Origin: Streptomyces sp. TLI_235
GTDB taxonomy: Bacteria > Actinomycetota > Actinomycetes > Streptomycetales > Streptomycetaceae
Assembly (NCBI GenBank): GCA_002300355.1
Contig: NSGV01000001.1
Coordinates: 2,976,001-3,040,000, forward strand
DNA length: 64,000 nt
Direction of reading: 5' to 3'
Part shown: piece by piece, positions 17,981 through 25,749 of the stretch
Position numbering within the stretch: the stretch's first letter is position 1
Layout of the letters: the number at the start of each line of letters is the position of its first letter
Position numbers and translations under genes: made by a program
Notes under the pieces: generated by a model
The model's database searches: none
What the model was told of the DNA's origin: nothing
Seen by the model: only the letters and a program-made list of their open reading frames with translations

Positions 17981-19492
17981 GTGAGCGACCTCCCCTTCGG
18001 ATTCGGTGTCCCGCCCGAGGAGCCCGAGGACGGCAAGGACAAGAAGGACGACCAGGGCAACGCCGCCGAGGGCAAGGGCGGTCAGGGCGAGACCCCTCAG
18101 CAGCCTTTCGGTTTCGGCGCGGGCAACCCGCTCGGCGCGCTGTTCGGTATGGGCGGCGCGGGGGGCGACAACCCCTTCGGCGCGATGATGGGCAACCTCA
18201 ACCCCAACGACCTCGGTGCCGCCTTCCAGCAGCTCGGCCAGATGCTGTCCTTCGACGGCGGCCCGGTGAACTGGGAGCTGGCGCAGAACATCGCCCGGCA
18301 GACGGTGGTCGCCGAGCCCGCCGAGGGCCGCAGCAAGGACCGCTCGGTCGGCGCGGCCGAGCGCACCGCGGTCGTCGAGGCCGTCCGCCTCGCCGAGCTG
18401 TGGCTGGACGCGGCCACCGAGTTCCCGTCCGGCTCGTCCACCGCCGTGGCGTGGAGCCGCGCCGAGTGGATCGAGGCGACCCTGCCGGTCTGGAAGGACC
18501 TCGTCGACCCGGTCGCCGAGCGGGTCGGCAACGCCATGGGCGGCGTGCTGCCGCCGGAGATGCAGGCCATGGCCGGTCCGCTGATGGGCGTGATGCGCTC
18601 GATGGGCGGCGCCATGTTCGGCACCCAGATCGGGCAGGCGCTGGGCGCGCTCGCCGCCGAGGTGGTCGGCTCCACCGACGTCGGCTTGCCGCTCGCCCCG
18701 GCCGGCAAGGCCGCGCTGCTGCCGCAGAACATCGCCGAGTTCGGCGAGGGCCTGAGCGTGCCCGCCGACGAGGTGCGGCTCTACCTGGCCCTGCGCGAGG
18801 CGGCCCACCAGCGGCTGTTCGCCCACGTGCCGTGGCTGCGGGCGCACCTGTTCGGCGCGGTCGAGGCGTACGCGCGCGGCATCAAGGTCGACACCTCCCG
18901 GATGGAGGAGCTGGTAGGCCAGCTCGACCCGACCAACCCGGAGGCCCTGCAGGAGGCGCTGGCCGGCGGCCTGCTGCAGCCCGAGGACACCCCCGAGCAG
19001 AAGGCCGCGCTGGCCCGGCTGGAGACGGCGCTGGCACTGGTCGAGGGCTGGGTGGACGCGGTCGTGCACGCCGCGGCCCAGCCGCACCTGCCGCAGGCCG
19101 CGGCGCTCCGCGAGACGCTGCGCCGTCGCCGGGCCACCGGCGGTCCGGCGGAGCAGACCTTCGCCACCCTGGTCGGCCTGGAGCTGCGCCCGCGCCGGCT
19201 GCGGGACGCCTCCCGGCTGTGGGCCTCGCTCGCCGACGCCCGCGGCATCGAGGGCCGCGACGCGCTCTGGGAGCACCCGGACATGCTGCCGACCGCCGCC
19301 GACCTGGACGACCCGGACGGCTTCGTGCACCGCCAGGAGGAGGGCGGCATCGACTTCGACGCCCTCGACAAGCTGCTCGGCGACGCCGCCCGCGGCGAGA
19401 GCACCGGGAAGGCCGACAGCGGCGACACAACCGAGCACCCCGACAGCGCCGAGGGCACCGACGGCGGCGCGGACAAGGACGGCGGCAAGTGA
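17981..19492 (+). CDS. Zincin-like putative hydrolase (COG5282 / DUF2342)
   Basis: The 503-aa protein starts at GTG 17981, after GAGGA. The N-terminus is Gly/Phe/Asn-rich and low-complexity (PFGFG repeats, NPLGALFGMGG). From about residue 95 it resembles the DUF2342 family: NWELAQNIARQ, VEAVRLAELWLD, EWIEATLPVW and the helix LREAAHQRLFAHVPWL near 268. The family is grouped with zincins; the HExxH-like element here is degenerate (EAAHQ), so activity is uncertain. The C-terminus is acidic. The next gene, a NUDIX hydrolase, overlaps by 4 nt (GTGA). From memory, M. tuberculosis Rv3195 is the counterpart beside the PDZ protease. Confidence 0.78.
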   Translation: MSDLPFGFGVPPEEPEDGKDKKDDQGNAAEGKGGQGETPQQPFGFGAGNPLGALFGMGGAGGDNPFGAMMGNLNPNDLGAAFQQLGQMLSFDGGPVNWELAQNIARQTVVAEPAEGRSKDRSVGAAERTAVVEAVRLAELWLDAATEFPSGSSTAVAWSRAEWIEATLPVWKDLVDPVAERVGNAMGGVLPPEMQAMAGPLMGVMRSMGGAMFGTQIGQALGALAAEVVGSTDVGLPLAPAGKAALLPQNIAEFGEGLSVPADEVRLYLALREAAHQRLFAHVPWLRAHLFGAVEAYARGIKVDTSRMEELVGQLDPTNPEALQEALAGGLLQPEDTPEQKAALARLETALALVEGWVDAVVHAAAQPHLPQAAALRETLRRRRATGGPAEQTFATLVGLELRPRRLRDASRLWASLADARGIEGRDALWEHPDMLPTAADLDDPDGFVHRQEEGGIDFDALDKLLGDAARGESTGKADSGDTTEHPDSAEGTDGGADKDGGK

Positions 19493-20058
19493 GCGACGCC
19501 CTGCACCGGGACGCCGTCCGCACCCTGCAGGACTGGAAGTCCGCCGATCCCGGCCAGGACCGGCTGCGGCTCGACTACCTCGACCACCTCGCCGCCCGCC
19601 CCGACGGGATGATGCGCGCCTGCATGCCCGCCCACATCACCGCCAGCGCGGTGGTGGTGGACCCGGCCGCCGGGCGGGTGCTGCTGACCCTGCACCCCAA
19701 GGTCGGCCGGTGGCTGCAGATGGGCGGCCACTGTGAGCCGGGCGACGGCACGCTCGCGGACGCGGCGCTGCGCGAGGCCGTCGAGGAGTCCGGCATCGCG
19801 GGCCTGGCGCTGCTCACCGGCGTCGACGGGCAGCCGGTGCCGGTCAAGCTCGACCGCCACCAGGTCCGTTGCGCCGGCAAGGAGCTCCCGGAGAACACCC
19901 ACCTGGACGTGCAGTACGTGGCGGTCGCCCCGCCCGGCGCGCAGGAGCTGATCAGCGAGGAGTCGCTGGACCTGCGCTGGTTCGGCTACGACGAGCTGCC
20001 CGAGCTGACGGACGGTTCGGTGCGGACCTTGGTCGGGCTCGCCCGCGCCCTGGTCTGA
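19489..20058 (+). CDS. NUDIX hydrolase
   Basis: GTG 19489 overlaps the preceding stop, so translation is likely coupled. The 189-aa protein has an N-terminal helical part and a NUDIX domain from about residue 45. The Nudix box reads GGHCEPGDGTLADAALREAVEE near residues 79-99 followed by SGI; the invariant REAVEESG core is intact. The residue usually Glu in the first half is Asp-Gly, a variation I associate with streptomycete homologues. Substrate is unknown: the family hydrolyses nucleoside diphosphates linked to another group. The gene is convergent with the AIM24 operon across a hairpin at 20068-20103. Confidence 0.85.
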   Translation: MSDALHRDAVRTLQDWKSADPGQDRLRLDYLDHLAARPDGMMRACMPAHITASAVVVDPAAGRVLLTLHPKVGRWLQMGGHCEPGDGTLADAALREAVEESGIAGLALLTGVDGQPVPVKLDRHQVRCAGKELPENTHLDVQYVAVAPPGAQELISEESLDLRWFGYDELPELTDGSVRTLVGLARALV

Positions 20059-20067
20059 GCCGTCCGC

Positions 20068-20103
20068 ACGGCCCGCTCCCGCACACGCGCGGAGGCGGGC
20101 CGT
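20068..20103. terminator. Bidirectional terminator between the NUDIX gene and the AIM24 operon
   Basis: ACGGCCCG (20068-20075) plus CTCC pairs with GGAG plus CGGGCCGT (ending 20103) with one bulged G. It sits between two convergent genes and can serve both. Confidence 0.55.
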
Positions 20104-20121
20104 CGGCCTGCCGGGGGCGAT

Positions 20122-20838
20122 TCAGCCGCGCGGCACCCGCTGCGGCGGCAGCAGCTCGCTGGGCTGCACGATCACGAACCCGCTGCCGGTGAAGGCCAGC
20201 TCCCAGCCCTCGGTCGCGGTGCCGCGCCGGCGCCAGGCCTCGGTGTTGGTGCTCTGCGCCTGCAGCTGCACCTCCAGCCCCGAGGACCAGCCGACGACCG
20301 CATCGGCGTCGCCGTAGACGTAGCGGCCGGGCTCCACCGGCATCACCAGCGGGCGGCCCGAGGTCATCAGCACCAGGCCGCCGGTGCCGGACACCTCCAG
20401 GCAGCGGCTGCCGACGCCGGCGATCCGGTCGCCGTTCTCGATCGCCACGGTGTGCCAGTCCAGGGTGGTGTCCAGGGCCAGCACGTAGCTGTTGGTGACC
20501 ACCAGGCGCTCCTGGTTCAGCTGCAGCACGTGCAGGTGCTGGGCCAGGTTGGCGAGGTAGACCGTGCCGGTGCCGGAGCAGAGCATCAGGTCGAGCACGC
20601 CGGCGTCGCGGCGCCGGTTGGCGCCCTGCCGGCCGTTGCCGCTGCCGCCGCGGCGGCTGTTGCCGGAGGGCGACGTCCAGCCGGTGAAGTCCACCCGGCC
20701 GACGTGCGCGACCATGGCGCCGCTGCGGGCGAGCACCTCGGACCGGCCGTCCAGGGTGACCCGCAGCAGCTGCGGGTTCTGCAGCGCGAAGCGGTCGGTG
20801 CCGGTGCCGGCGGTGTGCGCCAGGAGGGGGCTCTGCAC
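20122..20838 (-). CDS. AIM24 family protein (third gene of the TerD/AIM24 unit)
   Basis: A 238-aa protein starts at GTG 20838, with GAGGAG upstream. It has the beta-strand-rich AIM24 (TryPro/AIM24) pattern: VTLDGRSEVLARSGAMVAH, TGTVYLANLAQHLHVLQL, YVLALDTTLDW, GTGGLVLMTSG and the closing SGFVIVQPSELLPP. A Gly/Arg/Ser-rich insertion at about residues 56-78 interrupts the fold. No signal or membrane segment is seen. It follows the second AIM24 gene by 24 bp. AIM24 proteins in bacteria often accompany tellurium-resistance (Ter) proteins, consistent with the TerD fusion upstream. Biochemical function is unknown. Confidence 0.85.
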   Translation of the reverse strand: MQSPLLAHTAGTGTDRFALQNPQLLRVTLDGRSEVLARSGAMVAHVGRVDFTGWTSPSGNSRRGGSGNGRQGANRRRDAGVLDLMLCSGTGTVYLANLAQHLHVLQLNQERLVVTNSYVLALDTTLDWHTVAIENGDRIAGVGSRCLEVSGTGGLVLMTSGRPLVMPVEPGRYVYGDADAVVGWSSGLEVQLQAQSTNTEAWRRRGTATEGWELAFTGSGFVIVQPSELLPPQRVPRG

Positions 20839-20862
20839 GGAGGGGCTCCTCGAACTCGGTTC

Positions 20863-21555
20863 TCAGCCGCGGATCTTGAGGCGGTCGGCGGTGTCCTCGC
20901 TGGGCTGTACGACGACGAAGCCGTGGCCCCGGAAGCCGAGTTGCAGCGCCTCACCGCTGCCGCGGCCGATCAGCGAGCCGACCTTGACCGTCCGGCGGGT
21001 GCGCACCTCGAGGCCGGTGGTCCAGGCGACCAGCGCGTCCGGGTCGACGAAGGTCTCGGTGTCCGCGCAGTCCAGCACCACGGGCACGCCGCGGGAGGTG
21101 ACGGAGAGCCAGCCGCTGCCGGTCACCGTGACGTTGTAGAGGCCGGTGCCGGCCAGCAGCACGGGACCGCGGACCTTCTCCACCGAGCAGGCGAGGGTGG
21201 CGTCCATGGCCAGCAGGTGCGAGCCGTTGACCGACAGCGACTCCTCGGCGAGCTGCAGGTTGAGCACGTCGGCGCCCATGTCGGCGAGGTAGAGCACGCC
21301 GTCACCGGTCCACTGCAGCAGCGGGCTGCGCTCGCCGGACGCCCACTCGCCGAGCGCCCGCCGCAGCGACTGCGGCACCGGCTCGTACTGCAGGAAGCCC
21401 TCGTAGGCCACCATCGCGCCGGCCTTGGCGTAGACGTCGGCCCCGGTCGTCAGCGCCACCCGGCACATGGCCGTGCCGTGGTTGCTCATCCGCACCCCGG
21501 TGTCGGCGGCGCCGTACACGTCGAGCCCGCCGCCGGAGAGGAACTGCGCCTCCAT
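20863..21555 (-). CDS. AIM24 family protein (second gene of the TerD/AIM24 unit)
   Basis: A 230-aa protein starts at ATG 21555, after AGGAGG. Sequence marks are CRVALTTGADVYAKAGAMVAY in parts, DGVLYLADMGADVLNLQL, GSHLLAMDATLAC, GTGLYNVTVTGSGWLSV, and the closing RGHGFVVVQPSED. It is clearly paralogous to the genes on either side. The gene lies 15 bp after the TerD-AIM24 fusion gene and 24 bp before the next AIM24 gene, so the three form one operon. Co-linear paralogues suggest a hetero-oligomer, which is inference. Confidence 0.87.
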   Translation of the reverse strand: MEAQFLSGGGLDVYGAADTGVRMSNHGTAMCRVALTTGADVYAKAGAMVAYEGFLQYEPVPQSLRRALGEWASGERSPLLQWTGDGVLYLADMGADVLNLQLAEESLSVNGSHLLAMDATLACSVEKVRGPVLLAGTGLYNVTVTGSGWLSVTSRGVPVVLDCADTETFVDPDALVAWTTGLEVRTRRTVKVGSLIGRGSGEALQLGFRGHGFVVVQPSEDTADRLKIRG

Positions 21556-21570
21556 GAATCCTCCTGGACC

Positions 21571-23064
21571 TCAGACCTCGAACGGCTGGACAACGACGAA
21601 GTTCCCCGGCGCACCGCGGAACTGGAGGCTGTACGACTCCGCTGCGTGGCCCGCGTACGCGGAGCGGCGGATCCGCACCGGCGCGGTGGTGATCACCTGC
21701 GAGCCGCGCGACCAGGCCACCAACGCCTGCACGTCCACGTACGTCTCCGGGGTGGGGGTGACCGGCAGCACCACCGGGACGCCGTTGGTCTTCACCACCA
21801 CCGTCCCGTGGCCGCTGAACTGCAGGGTGAAGAAGCCGCCGTTGGGCAGGCCCTCGCCCTCGATCCGGCGCACCTCGTGCTCCAGGCCGGCCTCGAAGGC
21901 CAGCACCCGGTCCGAGCCGACGCAGAAGGAGTCGCCCTCCAGCCGCACCACGTGCAGGTCGCAGGCCTCGTCGGCGAGGAACACCTGGCCCTCGCCGGTG
22001 ATCCGCATCAGCTTCAGCTGCTGGCCCGTCAGATTGCCGACCAGCTTGCGCAGCATGCCGGAACTCTCGTGCGCGAAGTCGGCCTTGCCCTGGTAGGCGA
22101 CCATGCTGCCCTGCAGGGCCAGCACGTCGCGGCCCTTCGTCAGGTTCACCCGGACGAGCTTGTCGTTCTGCTTCACCCAGTCCGGGCTCGCCGCGGGCTC
22201 GGCGCACTTCGTCAGCTCGGCGTACTTGGTCAGCGAGATCCGCACCCCGGCGGGCTGCGGCGCGCCGTAGGACTGCAGACCGCCGTAGGGCTGCGGCGGC
22301 GCGGGAGGCTGCGGCGGTACGGCGGGAGCGGCCGGCGGGAGCGCGGCCCCGGGCGGGACCGGCACGGCGAGCAGGGTGGCGTCCGGGAACGGCTGCGGGG
22401 CCGTCGGGGCCGCGGTGGGGACGGGGACGGCGAGCAGGGTGGCGTCCGGGGCCTGCTGCGGCGCGGGGACGACCGGGGGCGCGGGGACGACCGGGGGCGC
22501 GGCCGCGGGGGCGGCGGGCTCCGTGGGCTCGTCCTCCAGGGCCTCGCCGCCGAAGTTCTCCAGCAGCGCGCGCAGGCCGCCGTCGAAGCCCTGCCCGACC
22601 GCGGCGAACCGCCACTCGCCGCCCCGGCGGTAGACGTCCGCCAGCATCACGGCCCGCTCGGTGGAGAACTCGGCGCCGGTGAAGCTGTAGCGGCCGACCT
22701 CGGTGCCGCCGGCCACGATCCGCACATGGCCGGAGGCCACCTGGGACATCTGCCCGTCGCCGTCGATGGTGGCGGTGAGGGCGAGCTTGTGGACGGCCTC
22801 CGGGACGGCGGGCAGCGCCACCGCGAAGGACTCCGAGTCGCCGTCCTGCGCGCCCAGCAGCCGGATCGACCGCTCGGGGCTGGCGGGCTGGTTGAAGAAG
22901 ACGAAGTAGCGGTCGTCGCTGAGCCGTTCGTCGGCGTCCAGGCCGAAGCAGCTGATGTCGAAGCTCAACCCCGGCGCCGCGATGTGCACCCCGAGGTAGA
23001 GCTCGGTGCTCGCGGTCAGCTCACTGATCCGGACGCGGGACGCCTTGGCGAGTTCCCTGGACAT
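21571..23064 (-). CDS. TerD-AIM24 fusion protein (first gene of the unit)
   Basis: The 497-aa protein starts at ATG 23064. Residues about 20-185 form a TerD domain: LYLGVHIAAPGLSFDISCF, the Asp-rich calcium-type loop GLDADERLSDDRYFVFFNQ, ALPAVPEAVHKLALTATIDGDG, and GAEFSTERAVMLADVYRRGG followed by WRFAAVGQGFDGGLRALL. A Pro/Ala-rich linker at about 190-275 has two copies of PDATLLAVPVP and two of VVPAPP. From about 280 an AIM24 domain runs to the end (LVRVNLTKGRDVLALQGSMVAY, QVFLADEACDLHVV, NFVVVQPFEV). TerD proteins act in stress responses to tellurite, phage and envelope damage. The fusion ties AIM24 directly to that system. Confidence 0.9.
   Translation of the reverse strand: MSRELAKASRVRISELTASTELYLGVHIAAPGLSFDISCFGLDADERLSDDRYFVFFNQPASPERSIRLLGAQDGDSESFAVALPAVPEAVHKLALTATIDGDGQMSQVASGHVRIVAGGTEVGRYSFTGAEFSTERAVMLADVYRRGGEWRFAAVGQGFDGGLRALLENFGGEALEDEPTEPAAPAAAPPVVPAPPVVPAPQQAPDATLLAVPVPTAAPTAPQPFPDATLLAVPVPPGAALPPAAPAVPPQPPAPPQPYGGLQSYGAPQPAGVRISLTKYAELTKCAEPAASPDWVKQNDKLVRVNLTKGRDVLALQGSMVAYQGKADFAHESSGMLRKLVGNLTGQQLKLMRITGEGQVFLADEACDLHVVRLEGDSFCVGSDRVLAFEAGLEHEVRRIEGEGLPNGGFFTLQFSGHGTVVVKTNGVPVVLPVTPTPETYVDVQALVAWSRGSQVITTAPVRIRRSAYAGHAAESYSLQFRGAPGNFVVVQPFEV
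22463..22498. repeat. Perfect 18-bp tandem duplication in the TerD-AIM24 linker
   Basis: The 18-bp unit GCGGGGACGACCGGGGGC occurs twice head to tail and encodes the doubled VVPAPP of the linker. Nearby, two near-identical segments around 22368 and 22429 encode the doubled PDATLLAVPVP. Confidence 0.8.
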
Positions 23065-23172
23065 GGCGCGGACCGGCCCCCTCCCGTGCGGCTGCTGATC
23101 CCCGAGACCATATCCCAGCGGCCCGCCCCGGCAGCAGCCCCGACCACCGCGGTTCTGCGCGGCCGCGTGGGC

Positions 23173-23886
23173 TCAGTCGCAGTCGCCGTCCTCGCCGCCG
23201 GCCGGCCCCCCGTCGCCGGCCGTTGCACCCCCGCCGGTGCCGGGCGGGTGCGGCAGCCGGCCCGCCGCGGCCACGCCCTCCAGGTAACCGCGGGCCCGCT
23301 CGGTGCGCGGGTAGGCCTCCAGCAGCGCCCAGAACCGCGGCCCGTGGTCGGCCACCAGCAGATGGGCCAGCTCGTGCAGCAGCACGTAGTCGACCACGTA
23401 GCCGGGCATGCCCTGCAGCCGGTGGGAGAGCCGGACGGTCCGCTCGGCGGGCGTGCAGGACCCCCAGCGGGAGTTCTGATTGGTGACCCAGCGGACGGCG
23501 CGGGGCACCGCCCGGCCGCCGAGGTACGTCTCGGAGAGCTCGCGGGCCCGGGCCTCCAGTGCGTCGTCCCCGAGGGTGCGGCGGCTCTCCTGGCGGGCGA
23601 GCCGCTGGAGCATCTGGGACACCCAGCGCTGCTCCTCGGCCTTCGACATCCGGGCCGGGATCAGCACGATCGTCCGGTCGCCCTCCCGGTAGGCGGAGAC
23701 GGTGCGGCTGCGCCGGGCACTGCGGCGGACCTCGATCGTCGGGCTGTCGGCCGCCGAGGGGTCGGCCGCCGGGGGTTCCGTCTGTTGTGCGCGCCCACGC
23801 GCAGCGGTCGCCGCGGCACCGTACTCGGAGGCGACCCGGGTACGCCGGCGCGGCGACGGGTCTCGGGTGTCCGGTTCGGCCGCCAT
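23173..23886 (-). CDS. YgjP-like (DUF45/M48-type) zinc metallopeptidase
   Basis: The start chosen is ATG 23886 (MAAEPDTRDPSPRRR); the frame extends upstream but over the DnaA-box region. The 237-aa protein has a disordered basic N-terminus of about 60 residues, then the YgjP core. IEVRRSARRSRTVSAYREGDRTIVL precedes the signature NQNSRWGSC near 141-150 and the zinc motif YVLLHELAHLLVADHGPRFW near 170-190 (HELAH plus a third His). Length and motif order match the DUF45 family, close to SprT/WLM metalloproteases. The substrate is unknown. The C-terminus is Gly-rich and low-complexity. Confidence 0.87.
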   Translation of the reverse strand: MAAEPDTRDPSPRRRTRVASEYGAAATAARGRAQQTEPPAADPSAADSPTIEVRRSARRSRTVSAYREGDRTIVLIPARMSKAEEQRWVSQMLQRLARQESRRTLGDDALEARARELSETYLGGRAVPRAVRWVTNQNSRWGSCTPAERTVRLSHRLQGMPGYVVDYVLLHELAHLLVADHGPRFWALLEAYPRTERARGYLEGVAAAGRLPHPPGTGGGATAGDGGPAGGEDGDCD

Positions 23887-23976
23887 GACACCCGACGTTA
23901 CCCGGCTGCTCCGACAGATCGCCGCCGCCGGGGCCGCGGGACGGGTGCAGGGGTCGCGCACGTCGGGCGAACGAAA

Positions 23977-24034
23977 GTTGTCCACAGGGTGCACGCACAG
24001 ATGGTCGGACAATGCGACCGGGCCTGTGGACAAC
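23977..24034. promoter_or_regulatory. Pair of inverted perfect DnaA boxes
   Basis: TTGTCCACA at 23978-23986 and TGTGGACAA at 24025-24033 are exact matches, in opposite orientation, to the Streptomyces DnaA-box consensus. They extend to 12-bp arms (GTTGTCCACAGG and CCTGTGGACAAC) with 34 bp between. They sit between two divergent genes. No dnaA or dnaN is near, so this is not oriC. DnaA-box clusters outside oriC that modulate replication are known in S. coelicolor. Confidence 0.6.
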
Positions 24035-24118
24035 GTGTTTCCCCTGCCGGTCGGGGCTCGGGCATCCTGCCGTCACCCCGGTCGGCGCAGGCCCGTTCCG
24101 AGGACCGCACCCGCACCC

Positions 24119-24140
24119 CCACCTGCCTACTTGCAGGTGG
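24119..24140. promoter_or_regulatory. Palindrome before the E1-like gene
   Basis: CCACCTGC-CTACTT-GCAGGTGG has perfect 8-bp arms around six bases and ends ten bases before the GGAG ribosome binding site of the gene at 24163. It could be an operator for a dimeric regulator or an RNA hairpin that controls translation. Confidence 0.4.
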
Positions 24141-24162
24141 CGTCCGCACCGGAGTGACGCCC

Positions 24163-25305
24163 ATGCGCCCGATGCTCAAGCCCGGACTCGCCCGCCTCCG
24201 CCGGGACGAGATGACCCTCCAGTTCGGCACCGTCCGCCGGCACGCCCGGCTGGTCGAGCAGGCCGACGCCGTCGTGGCCGCCTTCCTGGATCTCGTCGAC
24301 GGCACCCGCGACACCGCCGAGCTGCTCGCCGCCGGCGAACGGCTCGGCCTCGACGCCGACTTCTCCCGGGCCCTGCTCGACTCGCTGGCCCACGGCGAGC
24401 TGCTGGACGACGCCGGGGCCCTCCAGCGCGCCCTGGAGGGCTTCCCGCAGCCCCAGCGGGAGCTGCTGGGGCCGGACGCCGCCGGGCTCTCCCTCGTCCA
24501 CCCCGAGCCCGGCGAGGCCGCCGAGGTGCTGGCCGCCCGCCGCCGGGCCCGGGTGGAGGTGCGGGGCGCCGGGCGGGTCGGCGCGGCCGTGGCCGCCGTC
24601 CTGGCGGCGGGCGGGGTCGGCGGCGTCACGGTGGCCGACGGCGGCCGGGTCGACCCCGGGGACTGCTCACCCGCCGGGCTGCCGCCCACCGACGTCGGAC
24701 GGCTGCGCAGCACGGCCTCCCGGGAGGCCGTGCTGCGGGCCGCCGGGGCCGCCCCGGCCGACCGCCACCGGCCCGCCCCGGTGGCCGCCGGGCCGCCCGC
24801 GCTGGTCGTCCTCGCGCCGCGGGACGGCGCCGGCGCCTGGACGGGCGGCACCGTCGAGGCGCACGAGCTGGCCCGGGCCGGCGTGCCGCACCTGTACGTG
24901 GGCGTGCTGGAGCACCTGGGTGTGGTCGGGCCGCTGGTGGTGCCCGGCGCCTCGGCCTGCGGCGGCTGCGCCGCGCTCACCAGGAGCGACGAGGACGAGG
25001 GCTGGCCCGGGCTGCTGGCCCAGCTGGAGGGCGCCGGCCCCGGCCGGGCCCGCACGCCCGCCTGCGACAGCGCGCTCGCCACCGCCGTCGCCGGGCTGGC
25101 CGCGCTGCACGCGCAGCTCTACCTGGACGGGGTGCTGCCGCCGAGCGTGGACGGGTGGTGCGAGGTGTCCGCCGCGGACGGCATGGTGCGGCGGCTGAGG
25201 TTGCCCGCCCATCCGGCCTGCGGCTGCCTGTGGCCGGGCGGCCGCCCGGCGCTGCCGGTCCCGGGCGCGGGCGCCTGCTCCGGGGCCGGACGGGGGCGCG
25301 GGTGA
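24163..25305 (+). CDS. E1/ThiF-like protein related to TOMM leader-binding cyclodehydratase partners
   Basis: ATG 24163 (MRPMLKPGLARLRRDEM) lies eight bases after GGAG. The 380-aa protein has an N-terminal winged-helix-like region (LQFGTVRRHARLVEQ, VAAFLDLVDGTRDTAELLAAGERLG in part) resembling peptide-clamp domains. A Rossmann-like E1 core follows: VEVRGAGRVGAAVAAVLAAGGVG near 126, GGRVDPGDCSPAGL near 152. Two Cys pairs, GASACGGCAAL near 263 and HPACGCLWPGG near 354, are spaced as in ThiF/MoeB zinc sites. The ATP-binding loop is reduced. Function is unknown; it is conserved in actinobacteria beside the ABC1 kinase and YgjP-like genes. No precursor peptide gene is evident nearby. Confidence 0.68.
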   Translation: MRPMLKPGLARLRRDEMTLQFGTVRRHARLVEQADAVVAAFLDLVDGTRDTAELLAAGERLGLDADFSRALLDSLAHGELLDDAGALQRALEGFPQPQRELLGPDAAGLSLVHPEPGEAAEVLAARRRARVEVRGAGRVGAAVAAVLAAGGVGGVTVADGGRVDPGDCSPAGLPPTDVGRLRSTASREAVLRAAGAAPADRHRPAPVAAGPPALVVLAPRDGAGAWTGGTVEAHELARAGVPHLYVGVLEHLGVVGPLVVPGASACGGCAALTRSDEDEGWPGLLAQLEGAGPGRARTPACDSALATAVAGLAALHAQLYLDGVLPPSVDGWCEVSAADGMVRRLRLPAHPACGCLWPGGRPALPVPGAGACSGAGRGRG

Positions 25306-25749
25306 GCGGCCGCGCTGCGGTCGGCGAGGCCGGCGCGTCCGCAACCTGCCGCACCGCAACCCGCCCTGTCGCAGCCCGCCCTGTCGCAACCCGGCGTGCC
25401 ACCGTCGCCCGGCCGCGGTTCTCCGATCGTCCGCCGCTCTCGCCCGCCCCTCGATCGGATGATCCTCGGTCGTCCGGTGTTGACCGCGGGCCACCGGGTG
25501 CCTCGCCCTGGCGGGTGAACGCCCTCGGCGGGCGGTCGGGCGGCGGCCTCCAGGGGGCCGACAGGGTGAACCGCACGGCGTGCGCCCCTCCCTCCGGTTG
25601 CGCGCCCGAATGCCAGTCCGGATGATTCGCCGGATACGGGGTGGCGAGCGGGCACAATGGCGTGGTGACCACTGCCCGGCGGCAGGCCGTGTCCGGCGCA
25701 ACCCGCGCCGGGCCGTCCCCGCGGGCGCGATCCGACTGGGAGGCCCCGG
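25306..25749. other. 444-bp stretch without a gene
   Basis: It contains three head-to-tail copies of a 15-bp unit at 25355-25399, a scatter of GATCGTCCG-like words near 25420-25475, and a CACAAT -10-like element at 25653-25658 that could serve the ABC1 kinase gene. No coding frame with a start, ribosome binding site and typical third-position bias is visible on either strand. Confidence 0.45.
25355..25399 (+). repeat. Short tandem repeat, 3 x 15 bp
   Basis: The units are CGCAACCCGCCCTGT, CGCAGCCCGCCCTGT (one change) and CGCAACCCGGCGTGC (diverged), directly adjacent in a non-coding region after the E1-like gene. Confidence 0.6.

Noticed and set aside
23977-24034. Chromosomal origin of replication
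   Set aside because: Only two DnaA boxes are present, and there is no dnaA, dnaN or large box cluster.
25355-25399. CRISPR-like array
   Set aside because: The 15-bp units are directly adjacent without spacers and are too short and too few.
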